Source: CAZPLZ01 sp964587525 (lineage in GTDB: Bacteria > Oederibacteriota > CAKKQC01). Taken from it: a stretch of DNA of 18,736 nucleotides. Position numbers and translations under genes: made by a program. The stretch covers positions 1-18,736 of the forward strand of contig CAZPLZ010000057.1 of the NCBI GenBank assembly GCA_964587525.1, given 5' to 3'. The notes under the pieces were generated by a model, which was given only the letters and a program-made list of their open reading frames with translations, searched no databases and was not told where the DNA came from. Positions 7,801-14,176 of the stretch are shown piece by piece; positions within the stretch are counted from its first letter, which is position 1, and every line of letters begins with the position of its first letter.

Positions 7801-8001
7801 AAGCCAACCTCCAGATGCACCTCTCGGCGCTTTCCACCAGCCGGCGGCGGATGCCAGGAGCAACACCAGAAGTGTCCCAGCTTGAAGGGCCCCACTGATA
7901 AACGCCTGGCCAATTTCCCAGTTATAGGCCGCCCGGTAGAAAAATTCTCCGACTGGAGCCAGGGCAAGAGCGCAGGCCAGCCACAATCCGGGCAACACCA
8001 T
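4804..8001 (-). CDS. Tandem-duplicated O-antigen ligase/polymerase-like membrane protein with C-terminal TPR-like region
   Basis: At 1065 residues this is more than twice the usual length of WaaL/Wzy/PglL-type proteins, which polymerise or transfer lipid-linked glycans on the periplasmic face. It appears to hold two full family cores. Half one (residues ~1-405) has YPNALAGYLL (181), MLASGSIGA (222), GVGTGRYG (301), FAHNWLVETLSERGVVGA (323) and LLHSLVDF (377). Half two (~435-835) has SPNFLAAYLL (582), MVATRSSGA (623), GIGPGRYA (701), FTHNEPLQFAVEWGVPA (733) and LLHGLVDF (780). Both loop histidines are retained. Residues ~840-1065 are soluble, with TPR-like helices such as LAEARRVFLGAAEASPR and KAEVALAEALRREP. 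There is no clear ribosome binding site before the ATG. It overlaps lnt by 4 bases and follows sixA by 26. Substrate is unknown. Confidence 0.88.
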   Translation of the reverse strand: MVLPGLWLACALALAPVGEFFYRAAYNWEIGQAFISGALQAGTLLVLLLASAAGWWKAPRGASGGWLAAILASALVSAAASGEILASIPALSHLVMGALAFMLVAGAARHTSSAQARTANMITAGLMFGGALAAAGALWQWLGGLASLGPAIVKAVESDPVQTQLIRAKIEEGRAFSFFLYPNALAGYLLLALPPAVEGWVVGRGRWRLVCALLTLLLAMGMLASGSIGAAVAMLLAMGILGLRAVRKDQLRAWIPVLLGGVILAVVVMGRPSSAPWQGLSAKLKQWKLSQPQTPATWMLGVGTGRYGEAIGERLPEGIRARFAHNWLVETLSERGVVGAVLLGGFLAFMGGLIWRGVRKAPFPYAWGLAAAWLGGLLHSLVDFDYALPVLAFPWWCITGLFASSAAVFGRAEASPPSRPPQRSAHGLLGLIPLTAPFFRGLGVLFLLAAVALCPLFIGARSAVGLGGFLGITAAVLAYAHLSGTVPLPTRLSADGPWLALLLVGAVWIGVSSAPGPAYQRVLEGTGLLAVVWLARLVCTEGKRRVEVWLRRGVIWIMLLYAVWAVVEAQARGVTAQATFPSPNFLAAYLLFGFGLCLASMSRETGWHRWLTVAVLASTTLGMVATRSSGAVLAAGILVSSFLAVKALCHGPRRLWLIAGAIVVPLALATLALPRVDALSFAHRLTIWREGAALLRLSPFGIGPGRYATSAHLVREPSVTAAGVSRYSQWARFTHNEPLQFAVEWGVPALGLMILGFMVALRGCAGRLRGVWAWGVLAVLLHGLVDFPLQAPVSKVLFAIALGAMTCGQGTRIRRSSMAVGGRWLVVMIGVWIVIAFLRPALARWSVEHPRGNLVERLRQALHARAVFPLDERAASFEGKARWDLFWDLLPRTPKGGELSASRLTESALRLASELSGYQAPVQLELGKFLVERAQVVKGRRERLRDLAEARRVFLGAAEASPRWPWPWVWLAQTWMEERAWTKAEVALAEALRREPLFLYATIVRGEIEERRGASAAARRWYRRALLLKAHLQQRPGPNVYERALYEFDDGVVKGRLMNLERAQR

Positions 8002-8027
8002 GGAAAATGTACTGCGAATGGTTTATT

Positions 8028-8501
8028 TTACGACAACTCACCCGGGGTGATCTGCCAGCGCATCGTCGCAACCACGTTCGGCCGCGACTGCACGATATCC
8101 ACACACACGACGGCGCTGGCTGCCAAATCCATCGCCTTCCCGCGCTCGCCGGTGGCTAGATACGCGGACAGCACGCCCATCTCTGGCATGTGGCCCACCA
8201 GCGCGACAGCGTGACGTGACGCAAGCTCCTGAATGACCACAAGCAACTGCTCAAGCGAGGCACCAGAGGTCAGTTGGGGCAGGATCGTGATCGTGTTGAC
8301 GTCAAGTACCTGCGCCAAGATTTCTGCAGTCTCTCTCGCCCTGATGAGCGGACTGGAAAAGATCGTCACCTGTACCACCCCCCGCTCCCGCAACGCACGG
8401 GACACACGGCGCACATCCTCACGACCCTGCTCGGTCAACTGCCGTTCCGCGTCGGTCGGCGCGTGACCAGCCCGCCCATGGCGCATGAGGTAGAGTTTCA
8501 C
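8028..8501 (-). CDS. sixA: SixA-like phosphohistidine phosphatase (histidine phosphatase superfamily)
   Basis: The 157-residue protein begins MKLYLMRHGRAGH, the RHG motif carrying the catalytic histidine near residue 8. It continues with DAERQLTEQGREDV, then FSSPLIRARETAEIL, which carries the conserved arginine, and ALVGHMPEMG with the second histidine. The short length and the RHGRAGHAPTDAERQLTEQG opening match SixA rather than phosphoglycerate mutase or cobalamin phosphatases. Known SixA proteins remove phosphate from histidine phosphotransfer or PTS proteins; the target here is not visible. Its ATG overlaps the TGA of the glycosyltransferase gene (ATGA), and the ligase gene begins 26 bases downstream, so it appears to be embedded in a surface-glycan operon. 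Confidence 0.9.
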   Translation of the reverse strand: MKLYLMRHGRAGHAPTDAERQLTEQGREDVRRVSRALRERGVVQVTIFSSPLIRARETAEILAQVLDVNTITILPQLTSGASLEQLLVVIQELASRHAVALVGHMPEMGVLSAYLATGERGKAMDLAASAVVCVDIVQSRPNVVATMRWQITPGELS

Positions 8502-10627
8502 GGGGTCAAATCCAGCGCCTGTCTAATCGCTCCCACATAGGAGTACTTTCGTGCAAACCGGCGCAACTCAGTCAGGGCTGCTTTCGTTCCGCTCCGGGCC
8601 CGGGTCGCCGAGACCTGAAGGAAGATGAGGTCCTGCACCCCGGGGAGATCCGGTACCGGCCGGGGCGGATGGGCCTTAAGCGCGATCTCATAGATTGAGA
8701 CCCCACCCGTTGCCTGCCGGTGAATCGCCCGTGTCTGCCAGAACCGCCCGAACGCCTGGACTTCTTCCTTTGTGAAGGGAAAGAAATCAGGCGTGCTGCG
8801 CAGCCGCGACACGTTACGGGCGGGCAGATAGACCAACCACCGTATCCCAAGCTGCCGGAAATTCACCGCCATGCGCTCAGGATCATCCGGAGCTCGTCGC
8901 AGAATCGTGGTGAGCCGGGAGGGAAAATCCACCACATGCTCATGCACACACTCGCGCCAGATGTAATGGCTCTTATGGTCAGACACCAGCAACACCTTGT
9001 CGGCGGACCTGGTGTAGCGGTTGATCCACGCCGCGGCATCCCAATAGCCCGGCGCTGGTGCCAGATTGGCGCGCAGGTACGAAACACGGGGCGTAAGCCC
9101 CAGTTGGGTCCAGAGCCTCTCCCAAGGTGTCCACTGCTGCCGGATGACCCCGGCCAGGTTGAGCGCGAGCAAGCCGACGGTCAAGAATTTTCCCAGCGCC
9201 ACGCCTCCCTTAACCGAAAGCGCAACGACCATGACCGGGAGCGCCGCCAGGGCGAAACGCTCGTCGGCCAGCAATCCCGACCAGACGACCAGATAGGCGC
9301 CCAGCCATATCCCCAAGCCACGAAATTCCCGCCTGACGTCTTTCTTGAGGAGCAGCCATGGCATCACCGCCAAGAACCAAGGGCTCAGAAACAGAAATGG
9401 CTCACTGCGGATATAGGCGTTCCAGAACGAACGAGCAATGTCCCCCCAGCCCCGAAGCAGGACAGCCCCGCTCACGCGCTGGGCGTACATCGGAGGGGCC
9501 AGTGACTCCGGGAAGAGAGTCCCAAAGAAAGGGTACAAGGGGTTTCCAGTCGAGCAGTAGTTCCAGATGAGCCACGGTGCAAAACCCGCCAGCAGCCCGC
9601 ACCCGACCGGATAAGCCCAGGACAACTTGCGGCGGCGCACCACCTCCACCGTCAGCCAAACCGCGTGTGCCGCCACGATAGGAAAAGCCGCGTACTTCAG
9701 CGAGCACGCCAGCCCGAGCAGTACGCCGGCCGTAAACCGTCTGGCGGGCGAACCTGTGCCCCAACCGGCAAGCAGCGCAAATGAGGCGAACCCCAACCAC
9801 ATGAGGGGGAGATCGGTGTACGCCGAGGTTCCCACCCCCAGCACGAGCGGGGACGAGAACAGGACCAGGGCCATCGCCCGCACCGCCACGCCCCCGCCAC
9901 CCCAGCGCACGAGCAGTGCGTACGCCGCGAACGCCGTCAGCGCCGAGAGCACCTGCGCACCGGTGTCCGACCACTCTTTCGGGAAGACCGTCAGCAGCAA
10001 CTCCCAGATCTGTGGCACGTGCGCGTGGTCCTGATGCCACAGAGAATAAATTTTATGGTTCAGTATGTAATAGAAGGGAAGCCGCAAATGATAGACGTAG
10101 GCGTCAATACCTGGCTCCGGATTGAAGACATTCAAGACCCAGCAGGCTAGAACGGCTGCGGCGCTCCACCTGAGCCACGTAGGTACCCGTACCCTCTCCC
10201 TCATGATTGGCAGGCGATGTTGAAAGACCGCCAACACCAGCCCCGGCACCAGGCTGACCCAGACCACCGGATGAAACAGCACCCCGGCCAACCCCAGCCC
10301 CAAGAACCAGAACCCGTAGACGCCGATCCCAAAAGCCGCACTAAGCCAGAGCCCGGCCTGCTGCGGGGCGCGGGCGAACCCACGTGCCACCTTTCCAGCT
10401 CCAACCCCCGCCGCCACCAGCACCGCACAGAACAGGAGGACCCCCACGTGCCGGATCCAGGCCGCAGCGAAGCCCAACGCATCCACGTCATGCGGAAGGT
10501 TCAAAGCGGGCAGGCTCAAAAACTCTTGCAGGCGAACCGGCGTTCCGTATGGATAAGTCGTGGCCACCACGAAATTGACCCACACCAACGCGACCCACCC
10601 TATCAGGAGCAGGCTCTCAAGCTTCAC
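8498..10627 (-). CDS. GT-C type membrane glycosyltransferase (ArnT/PMT/RgtA-D-like)
   Basis: The 709-residue protein has about ten or more hydrophobic segments from residue 5 to ~490 and a soluble C-terminal part of about 200 residues. FNPEPGIDAYVYHLRLP (168-184) places an acidic residue in the first large periplasmic loop, as expected of GT-C enzymes using polyprenyl-phosphate sugars. GTSAYTDLPLMW (266-277), GLACSLKYAAFPIV (305-318) and STGNPLYPFFGTLFP (359-373) resemble the dolichyl-phosphate-mannose mannosyltransferase and RgtA/B/C/D-like families. Acceptor and sugar cannot be told from sequence. The start is GTG at 10627, and an in-frame TAA three codons upstream rules out a longer protein. 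AGGAG lies about 17 bases upstream, rather far. It is probably the first gene of the minus-strand operon, with sixA and the ligase next. Confidence 0.85.
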   Translation of the reverse strand: MKLESLLLIGWVALVWVNFVVATTYPYGTPVRLQEFLSLPALNLPHDVDALGFAAAWIRHVGVLLFCAVLVAAGVGAGKVARGFARAPQQAGLWLSAAFGIGVYGFWFLGLGLAGVLFHPVVWVSLVPGLVLAVFQHRLPIMRERVRVPTWLRWSAAAVLACWVLNVFNPEPGIDAYVYHLRLPFYYILNHKIYSLWHQDHAHVPQIWELLLTVFPKEWSDTGAQVLSALTAFAAYALLVRWGGGGVAVRAMALVLFSSPLVLGVGTSAYTDLPLMWLGFASFALLAGWGTGSPARRFTAGVLLGLACSLKYAAFPIVAAHAVWLTVEVVRRRKLSWAYPVGCGLLAGFAPWLIWNYCSTGNPLYPFFGTLFPESLAPPMYAQRVSGAVLLRGWGDIARSFWNAYIRSEPFLFLSPWFLAVMPWLLLKKDVRREFRGLGIWLGAYLVVWSGLLADERFALAALPVMVVALSVKGGVALGKFLTVGLLALNLAGVIRQQWTPWERLWTQLGLTPRVSYLRANLAPAPGYWDAAAWINRYTRSADKVLLVSDHKSHYIWRECVHEHVVDFPSRLTTILRRAPDDPERMAVNFRQLGIRWLVYLPARNVSRLRSTPDFFPFTKEEVQAFGRFWQTRAIHRQATGGVSIYEIALKAHPPRPVPDLPGVQDLIFLQVSATRARSGTKAALTELRRFARKYSYVGAIRQALDLTP

Positions 10628-10679
10628 GAATGGTTACGACTCAACTCCTACGATATCATGGGGTGAATCGGCACCCGTC
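10628..10679. promoter_or_regulatory. Compact divergent intergenic region between the glycosyltransferase gene and lysS
   Basis: Only 52 bases separate the GTG of the minus-strand glycosyltransferase gene from the ATG of lysS. The two trains point away from each other, so at least one promoter must lie here or inside the flanking coding ends. An AT-richer patch (tacgatatcat, about 10650-10660) contains GATATC and offers -10-like hexamers on both strands (TACGAT on plus, TGATAT on minus). No convincing -35 partner is seen. AGGAG on the minus strand and GGGGTGA on the plus strand are possible but poorly spaced ribosome binding sites. Confidence 0.4.
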
Positions 10680-12182
10680 ATGGCAGAACTGAGTGAACTC
10701 ATCGCAGCGCGCAAGCAAAAGCTGCTCCGGCTCAAAGAGCGCGGCGTGCCCGCCTACCCGCACCGATTTTCATACACGCACCGGCTAGCCGAAGTGCACC
10801 AGCAATGTGCGTCGGCCGGTGACACGTTAAGTCCGGAACCCGTAGCCGTGTGCGGGCGGTTGATCTCATTGCGCGACCATGGCAAGAGCACCTTCGTCCA
10901 CCTGGAGGACGCCACCGCGCGCCTGCAGGTGTACGTGAGGCAGGATGTGCTCGGCGAAACGGTCTATGCGGGCTTAAAGGATCTCGACGTGGGAGATTTT
11001 GCCGGCGTCAAAGGAACCATGATGCGCACCAAGACCGGCGAGCTAACCGTGAAGGCGACCGAGGTCACCCTGCTGGCCAAAGCCCTGCGCCCGCTGCCCG
11101 AGAAATGGCACGGTCTCAAAGATGCCGACCTACGCTACCGGCAGCGCCATGTGGACCTGGCAGCCTCGCCCGAAGTCCGCGAGATCTTCCGCATGCGCGC
11201 GCGCGCCATTCAGCTCGTCCGTGACTTTCTCAATGCCCGCGGTTACGTGGAAGTGGAGACCCCGGTCTTGCAACCCCTCTACGGCGGCGCGGCCGCCACG
11301 CCGTTTACCACGTTCTACGAGAGCCTGAAGACGACGTACTACCTGCGCATCTCCAACGAGCTGTACCTCAAGCGCCTTCTGGCGGGCGGGCTGGACCGCG
11401 TGTACGAGTTTTCCAAAGATTTTCGCAACGAGGGCATCGACCGCATGCACACGCCGGAATTCACCCTGCTTGAGCTGTACGAGGCCTACGCCGATTACGA
11501 GGACATGATGCGTTTGACCGAGGAGCTGCTGCGGGCGTTGGTGATCTCGGTGAAGGGCGAGCCAGCCCTGACCTATCAAGGCCACCGGCTCGACTTCTCC
11601 GGCCCCTGGCCGCGCCTTCCCTTCACCCAGGCGCTTTCCGACAAGCTCGGCTTGGATCCACTGGGGGCGTCCGTGGAAACCCTCGCGCGCACCGCCGCCG
11701 CGGCGCACATCCCAAACGCGGATCGCTACACCCGGCCCAAATTGCTGGACAAGCTGTTCAGCACGCTCGTGCAACCCAGCCTGACGGGGCCGGTGTTCGT
11801 CACCGATCACCCACTGGAACTTTCACCGCTGGCCAAGACGCACCGCCGCGACCCCCGGCTGGCGGAGCGGTTTGAGCCGATCCTGGCCGGGTTCGAAGTG
11901 GGCAACGCGTTTTCCGAACTCAACGATCCTGAGGAGCAACTCCGCCGGTTTGAAGAGCAGCGCGCCCTCAAACAGCAAGGGGATACGGAAACGCATGAGC
12001 TGGACGAGGATTTTCTGGCCGTGCTGGAGCAGGGCATGCCTCCTGCCGGAGGTCTTGGGTTAGGCGTGGACCGTCTGCTCATGATCCTGTGCGATGCCAC
12101 CACGGTCCGCGAAGTAATCCTGTTTCCACAACTGCACCCCCCTCATCCTTCCCCCTCTCCCCCCAAAGGGGGGAGAGGGTAG
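10680..12182 (+). CDS. lysS: Lysyl-tRNA synthetase, class II
   Basis: Charges tRNA-Lys in the cytoplasm. The N-terminal OB-fold anticodon domain includes VAVCGRLISLRDHGKSTFVHL. The class II catalytic domain follows: motif 1 FLNARGYVEVETPVLQP, motif 2 FSKDFRNEGIDRMHTPEFT and motif 3 GGLGLGVDRLLMIL. LRYRQRHVDLA and GFEVGNAFSELNDP are further LysRS signatures. From ATG 10680 the protein has 500 residues, the usual size; the frame is open upstream but the homologous start (MAELSELIAARKQKL) is here. The conserved C-terminus ends at REVILFPQL, and the remaining 13 or so residues (HPPHPSPSPPKGGRG) are encoded by a palindromic repeat. First gene of the plus-strand train; lolC follows 19 bases after the stop. 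Confidence 0.97.
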   Translation: MAELSELIAARKQKLLRLKERGVPAYPHRFSYTHRLAEVHQQCASAGDTLSPEPVAVCGRLISLRDHGKSTFVHLEDATARLQVYVRQDVLGETVYAGLKDLDVGDFAGVKGTMMRTKTGELTVKATEVTLLAKALRPLPEKWHGLKDADLRYRQRHVDLAASPEVREIFRMRARAIQLVRDFLNARGYVEVETPVLQPLYGGAAATPFTTFYESLKTTYYLRISNELYLKRLLAGGLDRVYEFSKDFRNEGIDRMHTPEFTLLELYEAYADYEDMMRLTEELLRALVISVKGEPALTYQGHRLDFSGPWPRLPFTQALSDKLGLDPLGASVETLARTAAAAHIPNADRYTRPKLLDKLFSTLVQPSLTGPVFVTDHPLELSPLAKTHRRDPRLAERFEPILAGFEVGNAFSELNDPEEQLRRFEEQRALKQQGDTETHELDEDFLAVLEQGMPPAGGLGLGVDRLLMILCDATTVREVILFPQLHPPHPSPSPPKGGRG

Positions 12183-12193
12183 GGTGAGGGGGG
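12137..12193. repeat. GC-rich palindromic repeat, copy B (lysS/lolC junction)
   Basis: A near-perfect inverted repeat: a C-rich left arm (12137-12164), an AAA loop (12165-12167) and a G-rich right arm (12168-12193). The arms pair over about 26 bases with a small internal mismatch. It encodes the last residues of LysS, contains the lysS stop codon TAG (12180-12182), and its right arm ends in GAGGGGGG, the likely ribosome binding site of lolC. No U-tract follows, so it is not a standard intrinsic terminator. It is the best preserved of the three copies in this window. Confidence 0.85.
12186..12193 (+). promoter_or_regulatory. Ribosome binding site of lolC located inside the palindromic repeat
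   Basis: GAGGGGGG ends 8 bases before ATG 12202, ideal spacing, and is the only SD-like sequence there. It is the outer edge of the right arm of the palindrome. If the hairpin forms in the transcript, this site would be paired with the C-run at 12137-12142, so lolC translation could depend on ribosomes crossing the end of lysS and melting the stem. Confidence 0.6.
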
Positions 12194-12201
12194 ACAATCG
12201 C

Positions 12202-13422
12202 ATGACGGGATCTTTTCTGCACTACGAGCGGTTCCTGGCCATGAAACTGCTCCTGCGCGCTCACCGTCAACGCTTCATCCCCCTCGTGGCAGTGCTATCC
12301 GTGGCCGGGGTGGCGGTGGGCGTCGCCGCGCTCATCGTGGTGATCTCGGTCATGAGCGGCTTTGAACAGGATCTCCAGAAAAAAATCACAGCCATGAGTG
12401 CGCACATCTGGGTGCAGTCCCAGGCGACAGCCAGTGGTGACGACATGCTTGAGGCGATCACAAACGCGCCGGACGTGGTGGCGGCAGGCCTATATCTGAG
12501 CACCCAGGCCCTGCTGCAATCCAAGACTGGCACCACGGGGGCGGTGCTGTTCGGGCTCGATAGCCAGGCGGCCTCTAAGGTCGTCCAACTGGCCTCCCAT
12601 ATCAAAATGGGCCGCTTGCCTGAGTTCAGCTCATCCAACCCGGAGATCCTCCTGGGAACCGAGCTGGCTGGAGCCTTACGGGTGTACCCCGGTGACACGG
12701 TCGATCTGCTGACGGCACGCGGTACCCACACGAGCGCCCCGATCATGCTGCGGGCGCAGGTGGCAGGCATCTTCGAGGTTGGCATGTACGACTACGACGC
12801 CCACACGGCCTATCTGCCGCTTGCGAGCCTGAAACAGCTTCTCGGGAAGCAGGCTCCGCTGGGCTCGATGGTGCGAGTGACCGATGTCCTCAAGGCCCAT
12901 GAGGCCAGCGTTCAACTTCAGGTCCGGTTGGGTGCAAACTACACGATCCGGGACTGGCTGACCATGAACCACAACCTGTTCTACGCTATCAAGGTTGAAA
13001 AGCTGGTGATGTTCCTGATCCTGATGACCATCGTCACGGTGGCCGCCTTCAACATCACCAGCAGCCTGATCATGACCGTGATGGAGAAGACACGCGCGAT
13101 CGGCATCCTGGGCACCCTGGGAGTTCCCCCCCGCCGCCTCAGACAGATCTTTGTCATCCAGGGTGCATCCGTGGGGGCCGCCGGCGTGCTGGCCGGCGTC
13201 GTACTGGGCTGTGTGATCTGCGGCATCATCACGATCTATCCTCTAAACCTTCCCGGTGGAGGCAGCGTCTATTACCTCACCACCCTGCCAGTGAAGGTGA
13301 ACTGGTGGCTGGTCCTGGTCATCATCCCAGCCGCTGCGCTTGCCTTGTGCGTGGCTTCAGCGGTGTATCCTGCCCAGCAGGCCGCTAAACTTGACCCCGT
13401 GGAAGCGATCCGGTATGAGTAA
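12202..13422 (+). CDS. lolC: Lipoprotein-releasing ABC transporter permease, LolC/LolE family
   Basis: The inner-membrane subunit that extracts outer-membrane lipoproteins and passes them to LolA. The N-terminal FLHYERFLAMKLL and the first membrane helix with AVLSVAGVAVGVAALIVVISVMSGF are diagnostic of the LolC/E family. A periplasmic domain follows, including GIFEVGMYDYDAHTAYLPL. Three C-terminal helices contain the FtsX-like cytoplasmic loop VMEKTRAIGILGTLGV, which couples to the ATPase. The protein ends YPAQQAAKLDPVEAIRYE, typical of the family. ATG 12202 gives 406 residues and has a well-spaced SD; a GTG at 12184 inside the repeat is less likely. Only one permease is present, so the transporter may use two copies of it, as proposed for many non-gammaproteobacteria. 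lolD follows directly. Confidence 0.95.
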   Translation: MTGSFLHYERFLAMKLLLRAHRQRFIPLVAVLSVAGVAVGVAALIVVISVMSGFEQDLQKKITAMSAHIWVQSQATASGDDMLEAITNAPDVVAAGLYLSTQALLQSKTGTTGAVLFGLDSQAASKVVQLASHIKMGRLPEFSSSNPEILLGTELAGALRVYPGDTVDLLTARGTHTSAPIMLRAQVAGIFEVGMYDYDAHTAYLPLASLKQLLGKQAPLGSMVRVTDVLKAHEASVQLQVRLGANYTIRDWLTMNHNLFYAIKVEKLVMFLILMTIVTVAAFNITSSLIMTVMEKTRAIGILGTLGVPPRRLRQIFVIQGASVGAAGVLAGVVLGCVICGIITIYPLNLPGGGSVYYLTTLPVKVNWWLVLVIIPAAALALCVASAVYPAQQAAKLDPVEAIRYE

Positions 13423-13427
13423 CCATT

Positions 13428-13485
13428 CCCCCTTCACCCTCGCCCCCAGGGGGGGAAGTGGAGGAGATAAAAGGGAGAGAGGGGG
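13428..13485. repeat. GC-rich palindromic repeat, copy C (lolC/lolD junction), decayed
   Basis: A C-rich left side (CCCCCTTCACCCTCGCCCCC), a central GCCCCC/GGGGGG inversion, and a purine-rich right side ending AGGGAGAGAGGGGG. Pairing is weaker than in copy B, chiefly because the right arm is longer and interrupted (gaggagataaaa). It begins 6 bases after the lolC stop and ends 5 bases before the preferred GTG start of lolD. Its right arm may serve as that gene's ribosome binding site. Confidence 0.7.
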
Positions 13486-13489
13486 AAAG

Positions 13490-14176
13490 GTGGTGCTGGA
13501 AGCCGCCGGCCTGACGAAACGCTTTTACGCTCCCGCCCTGGTGGAAGCTGTTCACGGCGTGACGTTGCGCCTTTTGGCAGGTGAGCTGGTGGCGCTGGTG
13601 GGGCCATCGGGGGCTGGGAAAAGCACGCTGCTAGCGCTGCTGAGCGGTCTCATGGCAGCCACGGAGGGGCGCGTGAGCGTGAACGGCACCGAGCTCTCCG
13701 GGCTGAAGGAGCGTGACAGACCGCGGGTCAGGAATTTGAGCATTGGCTTTGTCTTTCAATTTCATCATCTGTTGCCTGAACTTACGGCGCTTCAGAACGT
13801 CATGCTGCCCGGGTTGATCGCAGCGCGGGAAGGCTGGACTCCCCTGCCCGCCCCCGGTGAGCTGGAAGGGCGCGCTCACGAATTGCTGGCCGCAATGGGC
13901 ATTGAACAACGCGCGGACCATCTGCCAACCCAGCTCTCAGGCGGGGAGGCGCAGCGGGTGGCCCTGTCCCGAGCGCTCATGAACAAACCGGCGATCGTGC
14001 TGGCTGACGAGCCAACCGGTAACCTGGACCAGGAGACCGCGTTCGAACTAATGGACATGATTCAAACCTTGAACCGCCGGGCCGGGCAGACATTTTTGAT
14101 CGCAACGCACAACCAGGAAATCATGAACCGCGCGTCGCGGGTGCTCCGGATGGTCAATGGAGGTCTCACGGAGTGA
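13490..14176 (+). CDS. lolD: Lipoprotein-releasing ABC transporter ATP-binding protein LolD
   Basis: The cytoplasmic ATPase that drives LolC. Walker A is GPSGAGKSTLL, the Q-loop region is IGFVFQFHHLLPELTALQNV, the ABC signature is LSGGEAQRVALSRAL, Walker B is AIVLADEPTGNLD, and the switch histidine is in LIATHNQE. GTG at 13490 gives 228 residues, the normal LolD length, beginning VVLEAAGLTKRF. An ATG at 13415, overlapping the lolC stop (ATGAGTAA), would add 25 residues (starting MSNHSPFTLAPRGG) encoded by the palindromic repeat; this is possible but looks like read-in of the repeat. The stop overlaps the GTG of ilvE (GTGA). Confidence 0.94.
   Translation: MVLEAAGLTKRFYAPALVEAVHGVTLRLLAGELVALVGPSGAGKSTLLALLSGLMAATEGRVSVNGTELSGLKERDRPRVRNLSIGFVFQFHHLLPELTALQNVMLPGLIAAREGWTPLPAPGELEGRAHELLAAMGIEQRADHLPTQLSGGEAQRVALSRALMNKPAIVLADEPTGNLDQETAFELMDMIQTLNRRAGQTFLIATHNQEIMNRASRVLRMVNGGLTE

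Noticed and set aside
7129..8214. A 361-codon plus-strand frame opposite the ligase and sixA genes.
   Set aside because: It is rich in Gln, Arg, Pro and His, typical of antisense shadows in GC-rich DNA, and it crosses two well-supported minus-strand genes.
10560..10679. Upstream in-frame ATG that would lengthen LysS by 40 residues.
   Set aside because: It overlaps the divergent glycosyltransferase gene, and MAELSELIAARKQKL at 10680 matches a normal LysRS N-terminus.
12137..12193. Intrinsic (Rho-independent) terminator after lysS.
   Set aside because: The hairpin is strong but no run of T follows, and lolC starts 8 bases after it with its ribosome binding site in the stem.
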